DNA of 64,000 nt from positions 558,001-622,000 of the forward strand of contig CALYLX010000157.1 of the NCBI GenBank assembly GCA_944990035.1, written 5' to 3'. The DNA is from Clitopilus passeckerianus. Its lineage: Eukaryota > Basidiomycota > Agaricomycetes > Agaricales > Entolomataceae. Positions 32,942-43,404 of the stretch are shown one piece after another; the stretch's first letter is position 1; every line of letters starts with the position of its first letter. Below the pieces are notes generated by a model. The model had not been told where the DNA came from. It did no database searches and saw nothing but the letters and a program-made list of their open reading frames with translations. The translations under genes were made by a program, and so were the position numbers.

Positions 32942-33631
32942 TCAAGCCTCTGGCCCATCCTCGATGTCCCGCGCAGGCACTGACATACAGAGGATACAAG
33001 CTCCCATGAGCTGCATGATTCCTGGGAGGGACGTAGCAATAATGAGAATGGCCGCAATTGTCTTGGATTCGAGGCCCAGAACAATCTCCATGCAGAGGAT
33101 GATTTGAGTGAGAATGCGAGGGAGAGAGTTGATGAGGGTGAAGGCAGCAGGACCAAGAGCGTTGACGTTGGACTAAAAGGACCAGATGCTTAGATGTTGG
33201 ATTGTTTGTCAAGTAAATTTATGTCTGTACCTGAAAGCTTTCGGTGGTTATGCTGTCGTACATCGATGAAATATTTGACGTGAGCAAGATGCACGAGATG
33301 ACGATGACGGAAGATGTGAGTCTCTCTTGTTGAACGGTGACACTGGAGTTTAGATCAATAGGATGGCGATCGTGATGAAGTTGACCACATACGCAAGGAT
33401 AGCAGTGAGCTAGAAACATCCGAGCCACAATCAATCCGCGTCGAATTTAGATGGATGGTCGACGCTCACCAAAACAAGCGCCATCTTACGCTGTTCAGTA
33501 AAGCGCTTAATCAGAGGTTTGGCGCATAAGGGGTCACGTTGAGCCTCAAGGACGTCGTCATAGATGGTACAAGAGCGTAAGGCCGGTCCCAAGGGTAGTA
33601 CCCAAAAGATGATAGACAACAATCTCTCCAT
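32942..33631 (-). CDS. Array membrane protein, copy D
   Basis: ATG 33631 (MERLLSIIFWVLPLGPALRS, CTIYDDVLEAQRDP) to LIKRFTEQRKMALVL; a micro-exon near 33399-33415; exon 3 (VTVQQERLTSSVIVISCILL, TSNISSMYDSITTESFQ); exon 4 (NVNALGPAAFTLINSLPRIL, LESKTIAAILIIATSLPGIM), stop TGA 32942-32944. Structure and phases equal those of copies C and E; YDS replaces the usual YDG. It appears intact. Confidence 0.8.
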
Positions 33632-34149
33632 ACACACACAAATTTGGCACGAAAAAGTGGGTTTGAAAGGAATACGTAGCAGGTGTTGAGTAGGCGAGGA
33701 AGTTAGGGAGGCGTGTAGTGAAGAGGGCGAGTGCCCTACTTTCTTGGCTTATCGAGGGAGCCCATAGCGGAACCGTGGCCCCCAATTTATACCTCTGGTC
33801 CATGAAAGTTACAAGGGGTTGTTGCAACAACGCGATGAGTCGTTGCAGTGCAGGTACCTTTAGCCGGTGGATTACTTTATACCCACGGACATACACTCGA
33901 TCAAGCAGGGCTTGTGGGATGGAAATTTTCCATTCAGCCACGTACAGTTGGGGCTCGATTTTGGCCCGGTGAGCCTCCAATTATGGTATATGTGCTGTAT
34001 TCGCCCATCACGACGTCGTTTGCCATCTCCATTCTTCGATTTACAGTGACCTCATCGAATCGCTGACCCACACCACGAAAGGGAGATCTGCTCGCAACCG
34101 TAACAGGTATGGAGGAACATGAGGCCCTACGCCTAGGGATCAAAACTCG

Positions 34150-34900
34150 ACGCAACCTTCAACCCGGAATTCGTGTTTCGTACTTGGGCCCCGCCTTCGC
34201 CCTTTGCGCCATTTGGAAGAGCTCACATCCCCAGGTGTGAGCCGGCTGGTCACGGAGATGCAAATATGATCCCGGCAGGTGAGCGTCTTGGATGCTAGTC
34301 CCTGGAGGCGGATTGAGAGCTGATGTTATGTCCTCCAGAATATCATGGAATAGATTCACTTACGCGATTCCTTACCATTGGCATATTTTCCACTCCACGT
34401 ACGGTGGTGCATCGATTTTACACCCTGCAGCTCTCACCTCCGCCCTTCCAACTTCTTGTCCCTCCACGCCCGGATATCCTCGTTTTTCGCTTCACGCCCT
34501 TCGTCCGGAATCTACCTCCTCTCCTCGTCCATTCATGAACACTATTGGCTGGACAACTGAAACTCAACTCCGATGACGCAGAGGGAAACGTACCCAGGAT
34601 ACGGCGTTCTGCAGTCTTGGCCCAGGCGGCAGCTCCTTAGGAGCTGGACCGTCTTTCGTCCCCGACCACGAACCGTTCCTTTGATGATGTCCATCAGTGA
34701 TCACGATGAAGCTTAACCCCTCCTCCGTCCCTTCTCAACTCCTCTGGTTTGCGTTTCTGGACGCTTTACGTGCCTTGACCCAATGCGAACTTAGCCCCAT
34801 CATAAAGCCCTGCTGACGATCCCGAAGTTGAAGAGGGAGGTTTCTTCAAGTATCATACCGAACGCTACGCCAGCGCGTTCGTCCCTACGCTCAACGCGCC
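34150..34900. pseudogene. Degenerate sequence, partner of 39000-39850
   Basis: Several short blocks match the 39-kb region in the same orientation: GGTGAGCGTCTTGGATGC near 34278 against the similar GGTGAGTGCCTTGGATGC at 39148; TCCAGAATATCA near 34334 and 39204; and TTCTTCAAG plus ACGCCAGCGCG near 34841 and 39771. The pattern of a GT...AG interval followed by AATATCA suggests a shared exon-intron structure. A frame after 34840 reads EGGFFKYHTERYASAFVPTL. I cannot name the parent gene. Confidence 0.45.
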
Positions 34901-35204
34901 TCCCGGAAATCTGGTCTCCTTCTGGTTCTCCTTCTCCCTGGGCAGAGACGCAGATGTGATCCTCTACGTCAATCCTCGTGTTTGGCTCATTCTTGCTCTC
35001 TTCTAGTCTCTTCCCCTCCTTCATATCCCACATGCAATACATCATCTGTCACGCTGATCCGCCCACATATACATCCTCCCTCTTGTATTCAATCCTGTTT
35101 ATGAGGAACTCTCTTTCTCTGACCCAGAGGTACGATCTGGAGACGCTACATTTGGGGCAACCAAGGCTACCGGCGCGATCTCTCTTCATGGATCGCCTCC
35201 AACT

Positions 35205-35530
35205 CCGAGCTAAGATATATCTATAGTCACCTCGAGGTCGATATGTACCACCCTGCTTTCTAACAGCTCAAACCTCTTCTACCTCAGCTGGACATATTGC
35301 GAGGAATGGAGCACGGACGAGCCCTCCAACGCGCACTAGCCGTCACCCAACGTCCGGGCGCGCAAATATGTCGGTCTCAAATGATATACCTGGAGTTTAG
35401 GCGACGGAGTAACAGACGAAGCTATTGAGGGCTCTAGCGTAGGCTGTAGAAGCCTGTCTCCAGGATCCAGGGAAGGGTGGGAGCGAAGGGGGTTTAGCTG
35501 GGGTTAGATCTGGAAAATTCGGGGGAACGC
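35205..35530 (+). pseudogene. Decayed copy of the HIT-finger gene 3' exon
   Basis: From GAGCTAAGATATATCTATAG onward this stretch follows 30845-31190 of the functional HIT-finger gene (for example the blocks CTCGAGGTCGATATG, CGTCCGGGCGCGCAAAT and GGAAGGGTGGGAGCG), including the end of its intron. Small deletions and in-frame stops disrupt it: codons equivalent to YVTEEQ now include TAG and TAA, with another TAG soon after. The zinc finger exon is absent. It sits in front of copy E exactly as the real gene sits in front of copy C. Confidence 0.8.
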
Positions 35531-35681
35531 CGGCTCGAAGACAGGGAGTATGATGCACGTGTTTGCCCCGGGTTCACACAATTGATATAGCGACATAGAT
35601 TAAGAAGAACGAATGAAATTGGGCGCTGTTACCTAACAAACGCTGGTTATTTCAAGCGAGGAACAAATATTCTTTGTATAG

Positions 35682-36373
35682 TCAAGCATTCGACTCCAAC
35701 TCGACTTCTCTCGCAGGAGCCCATAAACGAAGAATCCAGCTCACCATGGGCTGAGTGATTCCCGGGATCGAGGTCGCGATGATGAGGGATGCTGCAGCCA
35801 GCTTGGATTCGAGGCCCCAAACGATCTCAGCGCAGAGAATGAATTGGGTAAGGATGCGAGGGAGAGAATTGACGAGGATGAAAGCGGCGGGACCGAGGGT
35901 ATCGACACTCGTCTGAGAAGAAAGATTATTCAGCTTTGGACTGCTCGTTATGAAATGTATGTCGTTATCTGAAAATCTTCATCGGTGATGCCGTCGTACA
36001 TCAATGAAATATTTGAAGTGAGCAGGATGCACGAAATGACGACGATGGAGGATGTGAGTCTGTTCTGTTCAGCAGTGACGCTAGAATCCAGGTTAACGCT
36101 GTCAGCGGAATGGGGGTGGTGATAAACATTGTGACGTACGCGAGAATAGCAGCAAGCTAAGAATATTCACCTTCAAAAGGCGACGAGTATAGATTAACAT
36201 CTTACACTCACAATAACGAGTGCCATCTTACGCTGTTCGGCGAAGCGCTTAATGAGACGTCTGGTGTAAGACGCGTCACGTCGTGCCTTGAGGACGTAGT
36301 TGTAGATGGTGCAAGAAAGGAGAGCTTCGCCAAAGCGAAGTAGCAAGGACATCATCGAAAATATGCTCTCCAT
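35682..36373 (-). CDS. Array membrane protein, copy E (last 5' splice site mutated)
   Basis: ATG 36373 (MESIFSMMSLLLRFGEALLS, CTIYNYVLKARRDA) to LIKRFAEQRKMALVI; a micro-exon near 36140-36156; exon 3 (VTAEQNRLTSSIVVISCILL, TSNISLMYDGITDEDFQ); exon 4 (DTLGPAAFILVNSLPRILTQ, LESKLAAASLIIATSIPGIT), stop TGA 35682-35684. The coding exons are intact, but the donor of the last intron reads ATAACG where copy C has GTAACG, a G-to-A change. Unless another site is used, the last intron would be retained, so this copy may be a recent pseudogene. Confidence 0.72.
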
Positions 36374-36644
36374 CGGTGCAATTATGGCGGTGAAGTCAAG
36401 CTAAAGCGATGGGTTCAACAGGATACTCGTATTATGGTTGGATTGGTCGAGTTATGAAGAAGGTGTTGAATAGGCAGGAAGGTTAAGAGAATCTTTCTTG
36501 AGGAACAGGAACGTCTTTTATGTATGGAAAGTTGGGCAGCCGAGAAAGATGGACGGATACCCCCATTTGTCAACCTCATGTTATCATTGTACTTTTCACT
36601 ACCATCAAATCACTTTATGGCAGTGACGTCAGTTCCAGACCACC

Positions 36645-37386
36645 TCAGTCCCTCCGACCCAGATCAACCTTCCATATCGAGTCCGAGTCCGCACCCAGCA
36701 GATCCCGAGCTTGTTGTCTCTTCTGGACAATGGCTATACTGCTTACGACCTGCAGTAGTACGGGCATCAACGCAGCTGCCAAGATGGCTCCTCCAACGAA
36801 TTTGGACTCCGTTACTGCACAGATCTCAATGATGAGAACAAGTTTGGCCATAAGCAGAGGCAAGAGGTTGATCAGCGTAAATGCGAGCGGACCGAGAGCC
36901 CCGACGTAGACCTAAACAAGCAGGAAAAGGTGTTGAGCGTGAGCATCGTCCGAGGCGCTTATTAGGTCCCATAAACACATCACGAACCTCAAATGTACCG
37001 TCGCTTATGTTGTCATAGATCAGAGAAACATTGCTTGAGAAAAGGAGGCATCCGATAACGATCTCGGCAAAAGTCATCCTCCCTTGACTGCGCATGTATC
37101 TAGTAGTAGGGGAAAAGCACGCGTTAGAACGGTGACCGGTTGAGATTTCTCCTGAACGTACGCCAACAAAGCAAAGAGCTACGAAGCCTGCGTTAGTCCA
37201 GCATCGGGCAAAACGATAACAATGCCATGGACTCACTATTGCGAGCGCCATCCGACGTTGGTCCGAGAATCGTTTGACGAGAGCTTCAGAATGGCCAGAG
37301 TTCTTCATGGCATGGACGACCTCCCCGTAGATGGTACAAGAAGCAACGGCCTCTCCGGCCGTAGAGAAAAAGCGTCCTGTGGCCAT
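36645..37386 (-). CDS. Array membrane protein, copy F
   Basis: ATG 37386 (MATGRFFSTAGEAVASCTIY, GEVVHAMKNSG) to LVKRFSDQRRMALAI; micro-exon 37162-37178 (17 nt, LFALLA); exon 3 (MRSQGRMTFAEIVIGCLLFS, SNVSLIYDNISDGTFE); exon 4 (VGALGPLAFTLINLLPLLMA, TESKFVGGAILAAALMPVLL) with a longer, charged C-terminal tail (RQQARDLLGADSDSIWKVDL), stop TGA 36645-36647. The tail distinguishes it from the others. Frame and splice sites are intact. Confidence 0.8.
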
Positions 37387-37955
37387 GCAGAGTGACGATT
37401 ATCCAAGATTTTTCAGATGCACAGATATAGAGGCCACAGTCAGTAGCGGGCAAGAGCTTTCGATAACATTAGCGGCAAGTGGCCGAGGTTTATATAGCGC
37501 TGTAGCCTACTCCGACTTTGACTTCCTCTCGTCTGAGGCGTACCACACCCACGGTGTCCACAAGAGTGTTCACAAACGGACATTCGAGCATTTCCTTTGT
37601 TGCTTGACGTGTTTGGTCCAGTTCTGAAATTGCCTAACAAGGTTCCAAACCTGTGTTGAGGCAGTTTTAGCTATTCTGGGGTAATAACAAGCAAAGCCAT
37701 ACACTGCCAAATAGATTGGCGAGACCAATCCTTCTTTGGTGATATCCAGCTTTGCCCAAATCAAGTAAGTAATTATGAAGTGTTTCGAACCGAGTCGCCG
37801 TGAGAACGCTGAGCTTGAATCGGCCCAGCCCAACCATTAGGAACAATCGCTTGTTATGGTGGTGCTGAGTTTCTCTGCCTTGTTTATAAGCTGCAGCCCC
37901 TCATAATCCAGCTCAGCAACTTGACTCTCCTGCTCTTCGTGATTGAAGATCCACT

Positions 37956-38678
37956 ATGTCTCTCCTCGGGCTCTTGCATGCTCTCCGAAGATATATCCCC
38001 CTGGTCGTATCTGCCATCCTCTCTTGCTCTCTCTACCGGGAAGTCCTCAACGCCTCTGGCGACAACGCAGCCATCAGACCTCTAGTCAAACGTCTCGCGG
38101 ATCAACGCAAGATGTCGCTCATCATAGTGAGCCTCTCTTCTCCTTCCATCCTTCCCTACAGCTAACATACATTGCTTGTCGAAGCTAACCGCTATTCTTG
38201 CGTAAGTAGCCTCACACTTTTCTTAGATAGATGAACAAAGCTACATGACGGCGCGCCCTAGATACAATGTGCATGAGGGCCGAGTGAACGCTGCTCGGGT
38301 CACGGTCGTGTTAATCCTCCTCACTCTAAACATCTCATCAACATACGATGGAGTTAGTGACGAAACATTCAAAGTCGGGCAATCCCATATTTATATTCAG
38401 AGCCCTCGCTAACACAACGTTTCTTCGTTCTAAAGTCTTGTGTCAACACACTCGGACCCATCGCGTTCACCGTCATCAACTCCATACCCCGTATACTTGC
38501 GCGCATCATCCTTTATATCGAAATCTTTCGTGGGTTCGAGTCCAAGCTGGCGGCGACAGGGATCACTACTCTTATTTCGATGCCTGGGCTGTTGCACGTT
38601 GGTGGGGAGGTCATGGCGATTTGGCCGCCTTCTGATCCTGCAGATCCAGGCGACGCTGTGGTCGGTGCCAGCGTCTAG
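37956..38678 (+). CDS. Array membrane protein, copy G
   Basis: ATG 37956 (MSLLGLLHALRRYIPLVVSA, ILSCSLYREVLNAS) to LVKRLADQRKMSLII; micro-exon 38185-38201 (17 nt, LTAILA) followed by a strong GTAAGT donor; exon 3 (NVHEGRVNAARVTVVLILLT, NISSTYDGVSDETFK); exon 4 from about 38434 (CVNTLGPIAFTVINSIPRIL, FESKLAATGITTLISMPGLL), stop TAG 38676-38678. It is closest to copy B. Intact. Confidence 0.82.
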
Positions 38679-38949
38679 GCTGACGATGTGGAAGAGGGTG
38701 TTAACACTGTATCTTTTTTTAACCTCGCGATTGGGCGACTTGGGCGCCTACATACCCATTTAGTCACTGCCCCGGACGGAAGTAAATTTAATCGTATCTA
38801 ATCGATCTAATCGCTTGGTGGGGTTGTCGGCGATCAAACAGTTGTCAATCGATACATAATTAGTACAAATGCCAAGCGATGCCAAAATGACCTTCCACAA
38901 CAGCCTGTGACCACCTTTCTGCCCAAACACCAAGCAAGCCTGACGCAAG

Positions 38950-39990
38950 CTTCCCCTCCACGTGAAGAGCCACTCCTACGCGCGTTATTGCTACTCCCAC
39001 CCGCCCCGTCTTCGTCCTTTGCATCATCTGGGAGGACACACACGCCGGTGTCAGGCAATTCTCTCAAAGATGGACGCTCGAAGCTGTTCAGATAGTCATC
39101 ACCCATAGCCAACGTAGTCACGAACTTGAAGATAAATGTCCAGCAGGTGAGTGCCTTGGATGCCAGCGACCTCGAGAAAATGGGGAGCTGATATCATGTC
39201 TTCCAGAATATCACGAAACGGATTCATTTGCATCTTGCCCCTGCCATTGGCATACCTTCGTCCCGTTCCCTCCCCTGCTCGTCCCTTCGACTATGGATAT
39301 CCTCGCTCAAATCAAACGCTCTTCGTCTGGGATGGATCGTCTCTCACATCGCATCACGCTAGCGGGCGTCGTTGGCGCCAGAACCAAGATGGAACTCACC
39401 TTCCAATGAAGGGCTTGGGGCCGGTTTGCGCGACCGAGTTGTAGGCACACTATGGGAGGGGTATGGTGGTCTTTCGGCATGTGTTAAGGCCAGGGATATG
39501 AGGAGGAGGAATGTATAACTGGTGGAAGCTAGGGTTGAATAGGATAACACAGAAGGCGAACGTCGCCACGCTGGGAGGTTCTCTAGTCGCGACCAAGATC
39601 ATCAACTGGACCTTCCCCCAAACTTCGCCACCACGGCGGCTACTGGGGATCTTGACTACCCTTCCCTGGAGCACGAATTACTTCCGCGCCGACGTCCATC
39701 CGTGGCCACGTTCAAGCTTGGCACTTCCCAGTAAACCCCTTCATACTCCTCGGTTCGCTCAAGGAGGCACATTCTTCAAGCATCATAGTGAACATCACGC
39801 CAGCGCGTCCAAATCCTCCACACGTCCCACTGGCCAGATCGCCCTCTACGTGCCCTCCTCCCAAGATGTAGACGCAGGTGTAACCTCCACATCTCCTCCA
39901 ACCCTACATTCGCTGCATAAATGGCCTCATGCAATATTCATGGCAAATCTAACTGCAACTCAATCCCGCCGACCATATCTCCACTCGCCT
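38950..39990. pseudogene. Degenerate sequence, partner of 34150-34900
   Basis: Plus-strand frames at 39511-40005 and a minus frame at 38834-39121 are open but have no recognisable domain. Similarity to the 34-kb relic is seen at 39000-39035, 39145-39230 and 39765-39800. The frame at 39765 reads GGTFFKHHSEHHASASKS where the partner reads EGGFFKYHTERYASAF, so both probably derive from one lost gene. Confidence 0.4.
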
Positions 39991-40699
39991 CCCCCAGACT
40001 CGTAGTTTCACGACTCGGACGCACATTGCATTTGCTACTAGGCACTATGCAACACCATTCAAATTGACCCGTGTCCACGACATGCAGCCCTACGAATACC
40101 TCACTGCCCACAACTCTTTGAATTCTACTCACGAGTCCAGGAGGTGCCATATCTGCATTAGCCTGGGATGGAGAAGGCTTCTGCGTGCGTGTATTTCACA
40201 GGACAGGAATGCGAACTATCCGCCAAAGCAGTGCGTATAGCTTGCGACGAGCTGGTCAGTGGCTATGGTGCACTCTTTCGACTGCGCGGTTGAGAGAGGA
40301 GCGATGGCGAGCCCGATGAGGGCGTTGGAGGAAGGTCGGGTATATGTGCAGCGAGCTCTGAGGTAAGAAAGCTTTGTATTTGACCGTCGGTCCGTGAAAC
40401 TGATTCTACGGGGTTAGGTTATCTTGGAGGTTGCAGAAAGGGGCTTCGAGTACCCTGTGAAGCTGGCGTAGGTTTTCTCCAATTGTTTTTTTCGAATAAG
40501 ATTGCGAGTTAAAAACACGAATCTCCCCGCCACGGACATATGCACCATAGAGATGTACGCGCACGGTTGATACCTGAATATCATCCTGTTTTGTTCAACT
40601 TCGAGCTATCAATTCCACCAGTGTTCACGACCTAAGCTTCAATGTAGGTATTACTAACTACAACATCACCCCACCCGTACGAAGGGGAAAAAAGATCCT
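39991..40699. other. Intergenic, no gene seen
   Basis: Short frames only. The right end is the 3' flank of the secreted-protein gene. Confidence 0.45.
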
Positions 40700-41399
40700 T
40701 CATGCGACTCCCTTCGAAGCCTTCCCTGCGCTGTCCGCGTCCGTTTTTATATTCTTCGTAAGCTTGGTCTGTTCCTCCTTCAATTTCGACGTCAACGAAG
40801 ATGTGTCCTTTCCGGCGGCCTTCGCTTTTGCAATCTTATAGAGGGAAAGCTATCAACTGTGTCTTGATACCTGGAGTACCAGAGAGACTCACATCGATAT
40901 TGAGAACCTGAACTTCGCCGGTAAGCTTAAGAACCTTGTTCTTGATCTTGCCAACAGAGAGCGCGTCGGCTGGAAGGAGAGCTTATAAGGAACGGAAAGG
41001 GTGGGGAAAGGGGAATCAAAACATACCATCTGCGCCAGAAGCAGCTTTGATTTGTGGATTGAAATCTTCCGTTTCGGCGGACTCAGCGGCTTTCCTCATT
41101 GCTTGGACGGCATCCCGTTCGTCCTGCGATACTGTGGCAAGATCCCTTCCGTCGAAAGGAGTGATGAACACCGCGGCCGCTTCTGCCTGAGCATTTCCAC
41201 CTTCACCGTCCGAAATTTGGAAATCTGCATAGCTAAATTCCTTTGTCAATCAAATGATACGGCACCTAGTAGCAAAAGTCGTTACTCACGCTTGTTCTAC
41301 GAAAGCCCGTACTTTTAACTCTCGTTGTTTAAGCGGAAGCGCCAGCGTGAATGAAAATAGACCAAGGAAGAAGCAAGGAAGAAGACGGCTGAACAACAT
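40700..41399 (-). CDS. Small secreted protein, Lys/Ala-rich, unknown family
   Basis: ATG 41399 starts a clear signal peptide (MLFSRLLPCFFLGLFSFTLA, cleaved near LPLKQ). Exon 2 gives ADFQISDGEGGNAQAEAAAV and FITPFDGRDLATVSQDERDA; exon 3 gives DALSVGKIKNKVLKLTGEVQ; exon 4 gives LYKIAKAKAAGKDTSSLTSK and LKEEQTKLTKNIKTDADSAG, ending GVA with TGA at 40700-40702. All introns are GT-AG and phases agree. The C-terminal half is a predicted amphipathic, Lys-rich helix. There are no cysteines in the mature part, so it is not a typical disulphide-stabilised effector. A TATATAA-like element lies about 150 bp upstream of the start (near 41555). Secreted, role unknown. Confidence 0.75.
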
Positions 41400-42828
41400 G
41401 TTGAGAGATGCTGGGTGGGAGAAGAAGTGATATAAAGAAAGAATTGAAGTAGTCGAAGAACAATGCAAACAGCGTCACAGACGCAAGAAAGAAATCGGTA
41501 ACGGAAAAGAGGAAGGAAGGGAATGGTCTCTCCAGGGTGCCAACAGAGGGGATTATATACCAAGCGTCATGGTGTGCCTTGTAGTCCGCGTTCGTCACGG
41601 TTAACACCTAGACGACAGCCGTGAGGTTCAATTGACTCGCATATTGAGAGAGTGCCTTCTCCTTGCAATCTAAGGCGGTCTGAGTGACTGGAATAACTCG
41701 AATTGCGTTCGCTCGGAGTAACAGGAATTCTATGTAGTACTTCTGCAGGCCCTACTGATGCAACGGTAACTATGAGGCAACAAGGGACCAGGAATTACCA
41801 CGTTTACGGCCCGGTTCTTTGCGGAATGAAGTCCCCATGATCGTACCGATCCCGACTTAAAGCATCTCAATTGTAGTGGGGAGAGGGGCTATCAAGTTGC
41901 TATAGTGGCGACTTTCCCAAGTCGACCAGACCAATATATTTCAATCATGGGGGGCTATTACCTCTGTTACGTACAACTACCCGCATCATAGCAAGGAGTG
42001 TCACTATGATCTGTATCATCCGAAGACGCGTTGGTAGTAGCAGACCGGTCACGAGACGCACACAATTCTGTGGAGATGCGCCACTGCGCGAGTAGCAGTG
42101 GACCTATCCTCTGGTGGAGACGGGCACGTCGTTTACGGAGATACTTACAGATGTACGCGTATCATACCTTCGCAAACTATTTGCAATGAGATGCGTTAGC
42201 CAGAAATAACGGTGGCTGGGTCATCCACATGTGCACAGGGCGCGAGTTACTCTGCGAAATTCGTCCGGAATATACGTATAGAAGATGGCTCTGTTATCCT
42301 TTTACCAATATATCCATGGGTCATGCTATCGAGGTGAGCTACTCACCTCAGTCCTTCCCCCTAGAACCACTGTGTCGACAGGAAGTGTCGACAGGAAGAA
42401 CCACAGTTTAATCAACATGATCGATCATGCACCGATCGATCGATCTCGATCAGCGGACGCAAATGCTTATGCATGTCGGCCGTTCTAGGTCACTCACTTC
42501 TTGCCTTGAGCCAATTGACCTGCAACAGACGCATTGCGCGGTTTGTCTCGTTCTCTTGGCTTAGGTTGCTGGGAGAACATGACGGGCAGTACAGGGCTCA
42601 GCCTTGACGACATGGTGTATTCGCTTCATTCAGAGAAATTCTAGGCGATGGGGGCAAGTGCACACAACCGTGAACTGGTTGGAGGCCCTGCGACCATACA
42701 AGAAGCCCAACGCCCCCCAGGTTCATTGACGGACTCATTCAGCTTCCGTGAAGCAGCTTCACTCTAGTCGGAGTCGACCTCAGCCTATGCCTTTACTGTC
42801 GCCGAGCAATCTGCGGCAATTACACTTT
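41400..42828. other. Intergenic, no gene seen
   Basis: Promoter of the secreted-protein gene at the left. Near 42373 there is a short tandem duplication of TGTCGACAGGAAG, and near 42430 a run of overlapping GATCGATC. Nothing else is recognised. Confidence 0.45.
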
Positions 42829-42906
42829 TCAATCAGTAGCAGTCGTACGGATCAATGGGGACGCTGGGTATAGGAAGCTGTAAGAGAGCTTGTTGGGTCT
42901 AGGCGT
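42829..42906 (-). pseudogene. 3' end of host ORF interrupted by the chromovirus
   Basis: Read with the sequence on the other side of the insertion (50112 upward) and one copy of the GGCGT duplication removed, the minus-strand frame ending ESPAASTP continues here as RPNKLSYSFLYPAS to a TGA at 42829-42831. The continuity is suggestive but the added part is only about 24 codons. Confidence 0.45.
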
Positions 42907-43371
42907 TGTTAAGGCAGAGCCTAACAACTTAGGTAATACTGTTTACGCTCGATGTCTTTGATAAACAAAGACAGAGATTTGTCAGCAGCTGCGGCTGTAC
43001 TGACGACCTGGTGAGATTGACGAAGCAAGGGACTTAAAGGCAAAGTAGAGAACTAAGCAGTTAGGTAGATTGCCTAGGTCAAGCTGAGGAGCCTTGACCA
43101 AATGGTACAGGTTTATATACCTATCTAGTAGTTCTAAATATAGCACATGCGCAGCATGCTGAGTAAGTAATGAGTCATGCGCAGCATGATGAGTAAGTAC
43201 ATGAGTCAGAAAGAGTCAGATAAGGTATAAGTCTCTCACGATCGTGAGAGATGCGGAGTAAGCATGGAAAAAGATGAAAAATGCGCAGTGATGCGCAGCA
43301 TATGTGAGTAATCGTGCATAGGTAAGCGGGCCGGGGTATGTAAGGAGAAACATGTAAGCAAAATCATAACA
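42907..43371 (-). repeat. 3' LTR of the chromovirus (left copy)
   Basis: 465 bp, begins TGTTAAGGCAGAGCC and ends ATCATAACA on the plus strand. It contains an 18-bp perfect palindrome, CTCTCACGATCGTGAGAG (43233-43250), and repeated GCGCAGCAT motifs. A purine tract (AGCGAGAGGG on the minus strand, 43374-43383) lies just inside and is the likely polypurine primer. Confidence 0.95.
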
Positions 43372-43404
43372 TTACCCTCTCGCTATCGTTGAAGTCTCCT
43401 GACT

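Noticed and set aside
33558..33980. Long minus-strand frame upstream of copy D
   Set aside because: It overlaps copy D's promoter and first exon in another frame, and the family start ATG at 33631 gives the conserved protein.
35205..35530. C-to-T repeat-induced point mutation as the cause of decay of the HIT copy
   Set aside because: The visible stop-forming changes include transversions and small deletions, not a clear C-to-T bias.
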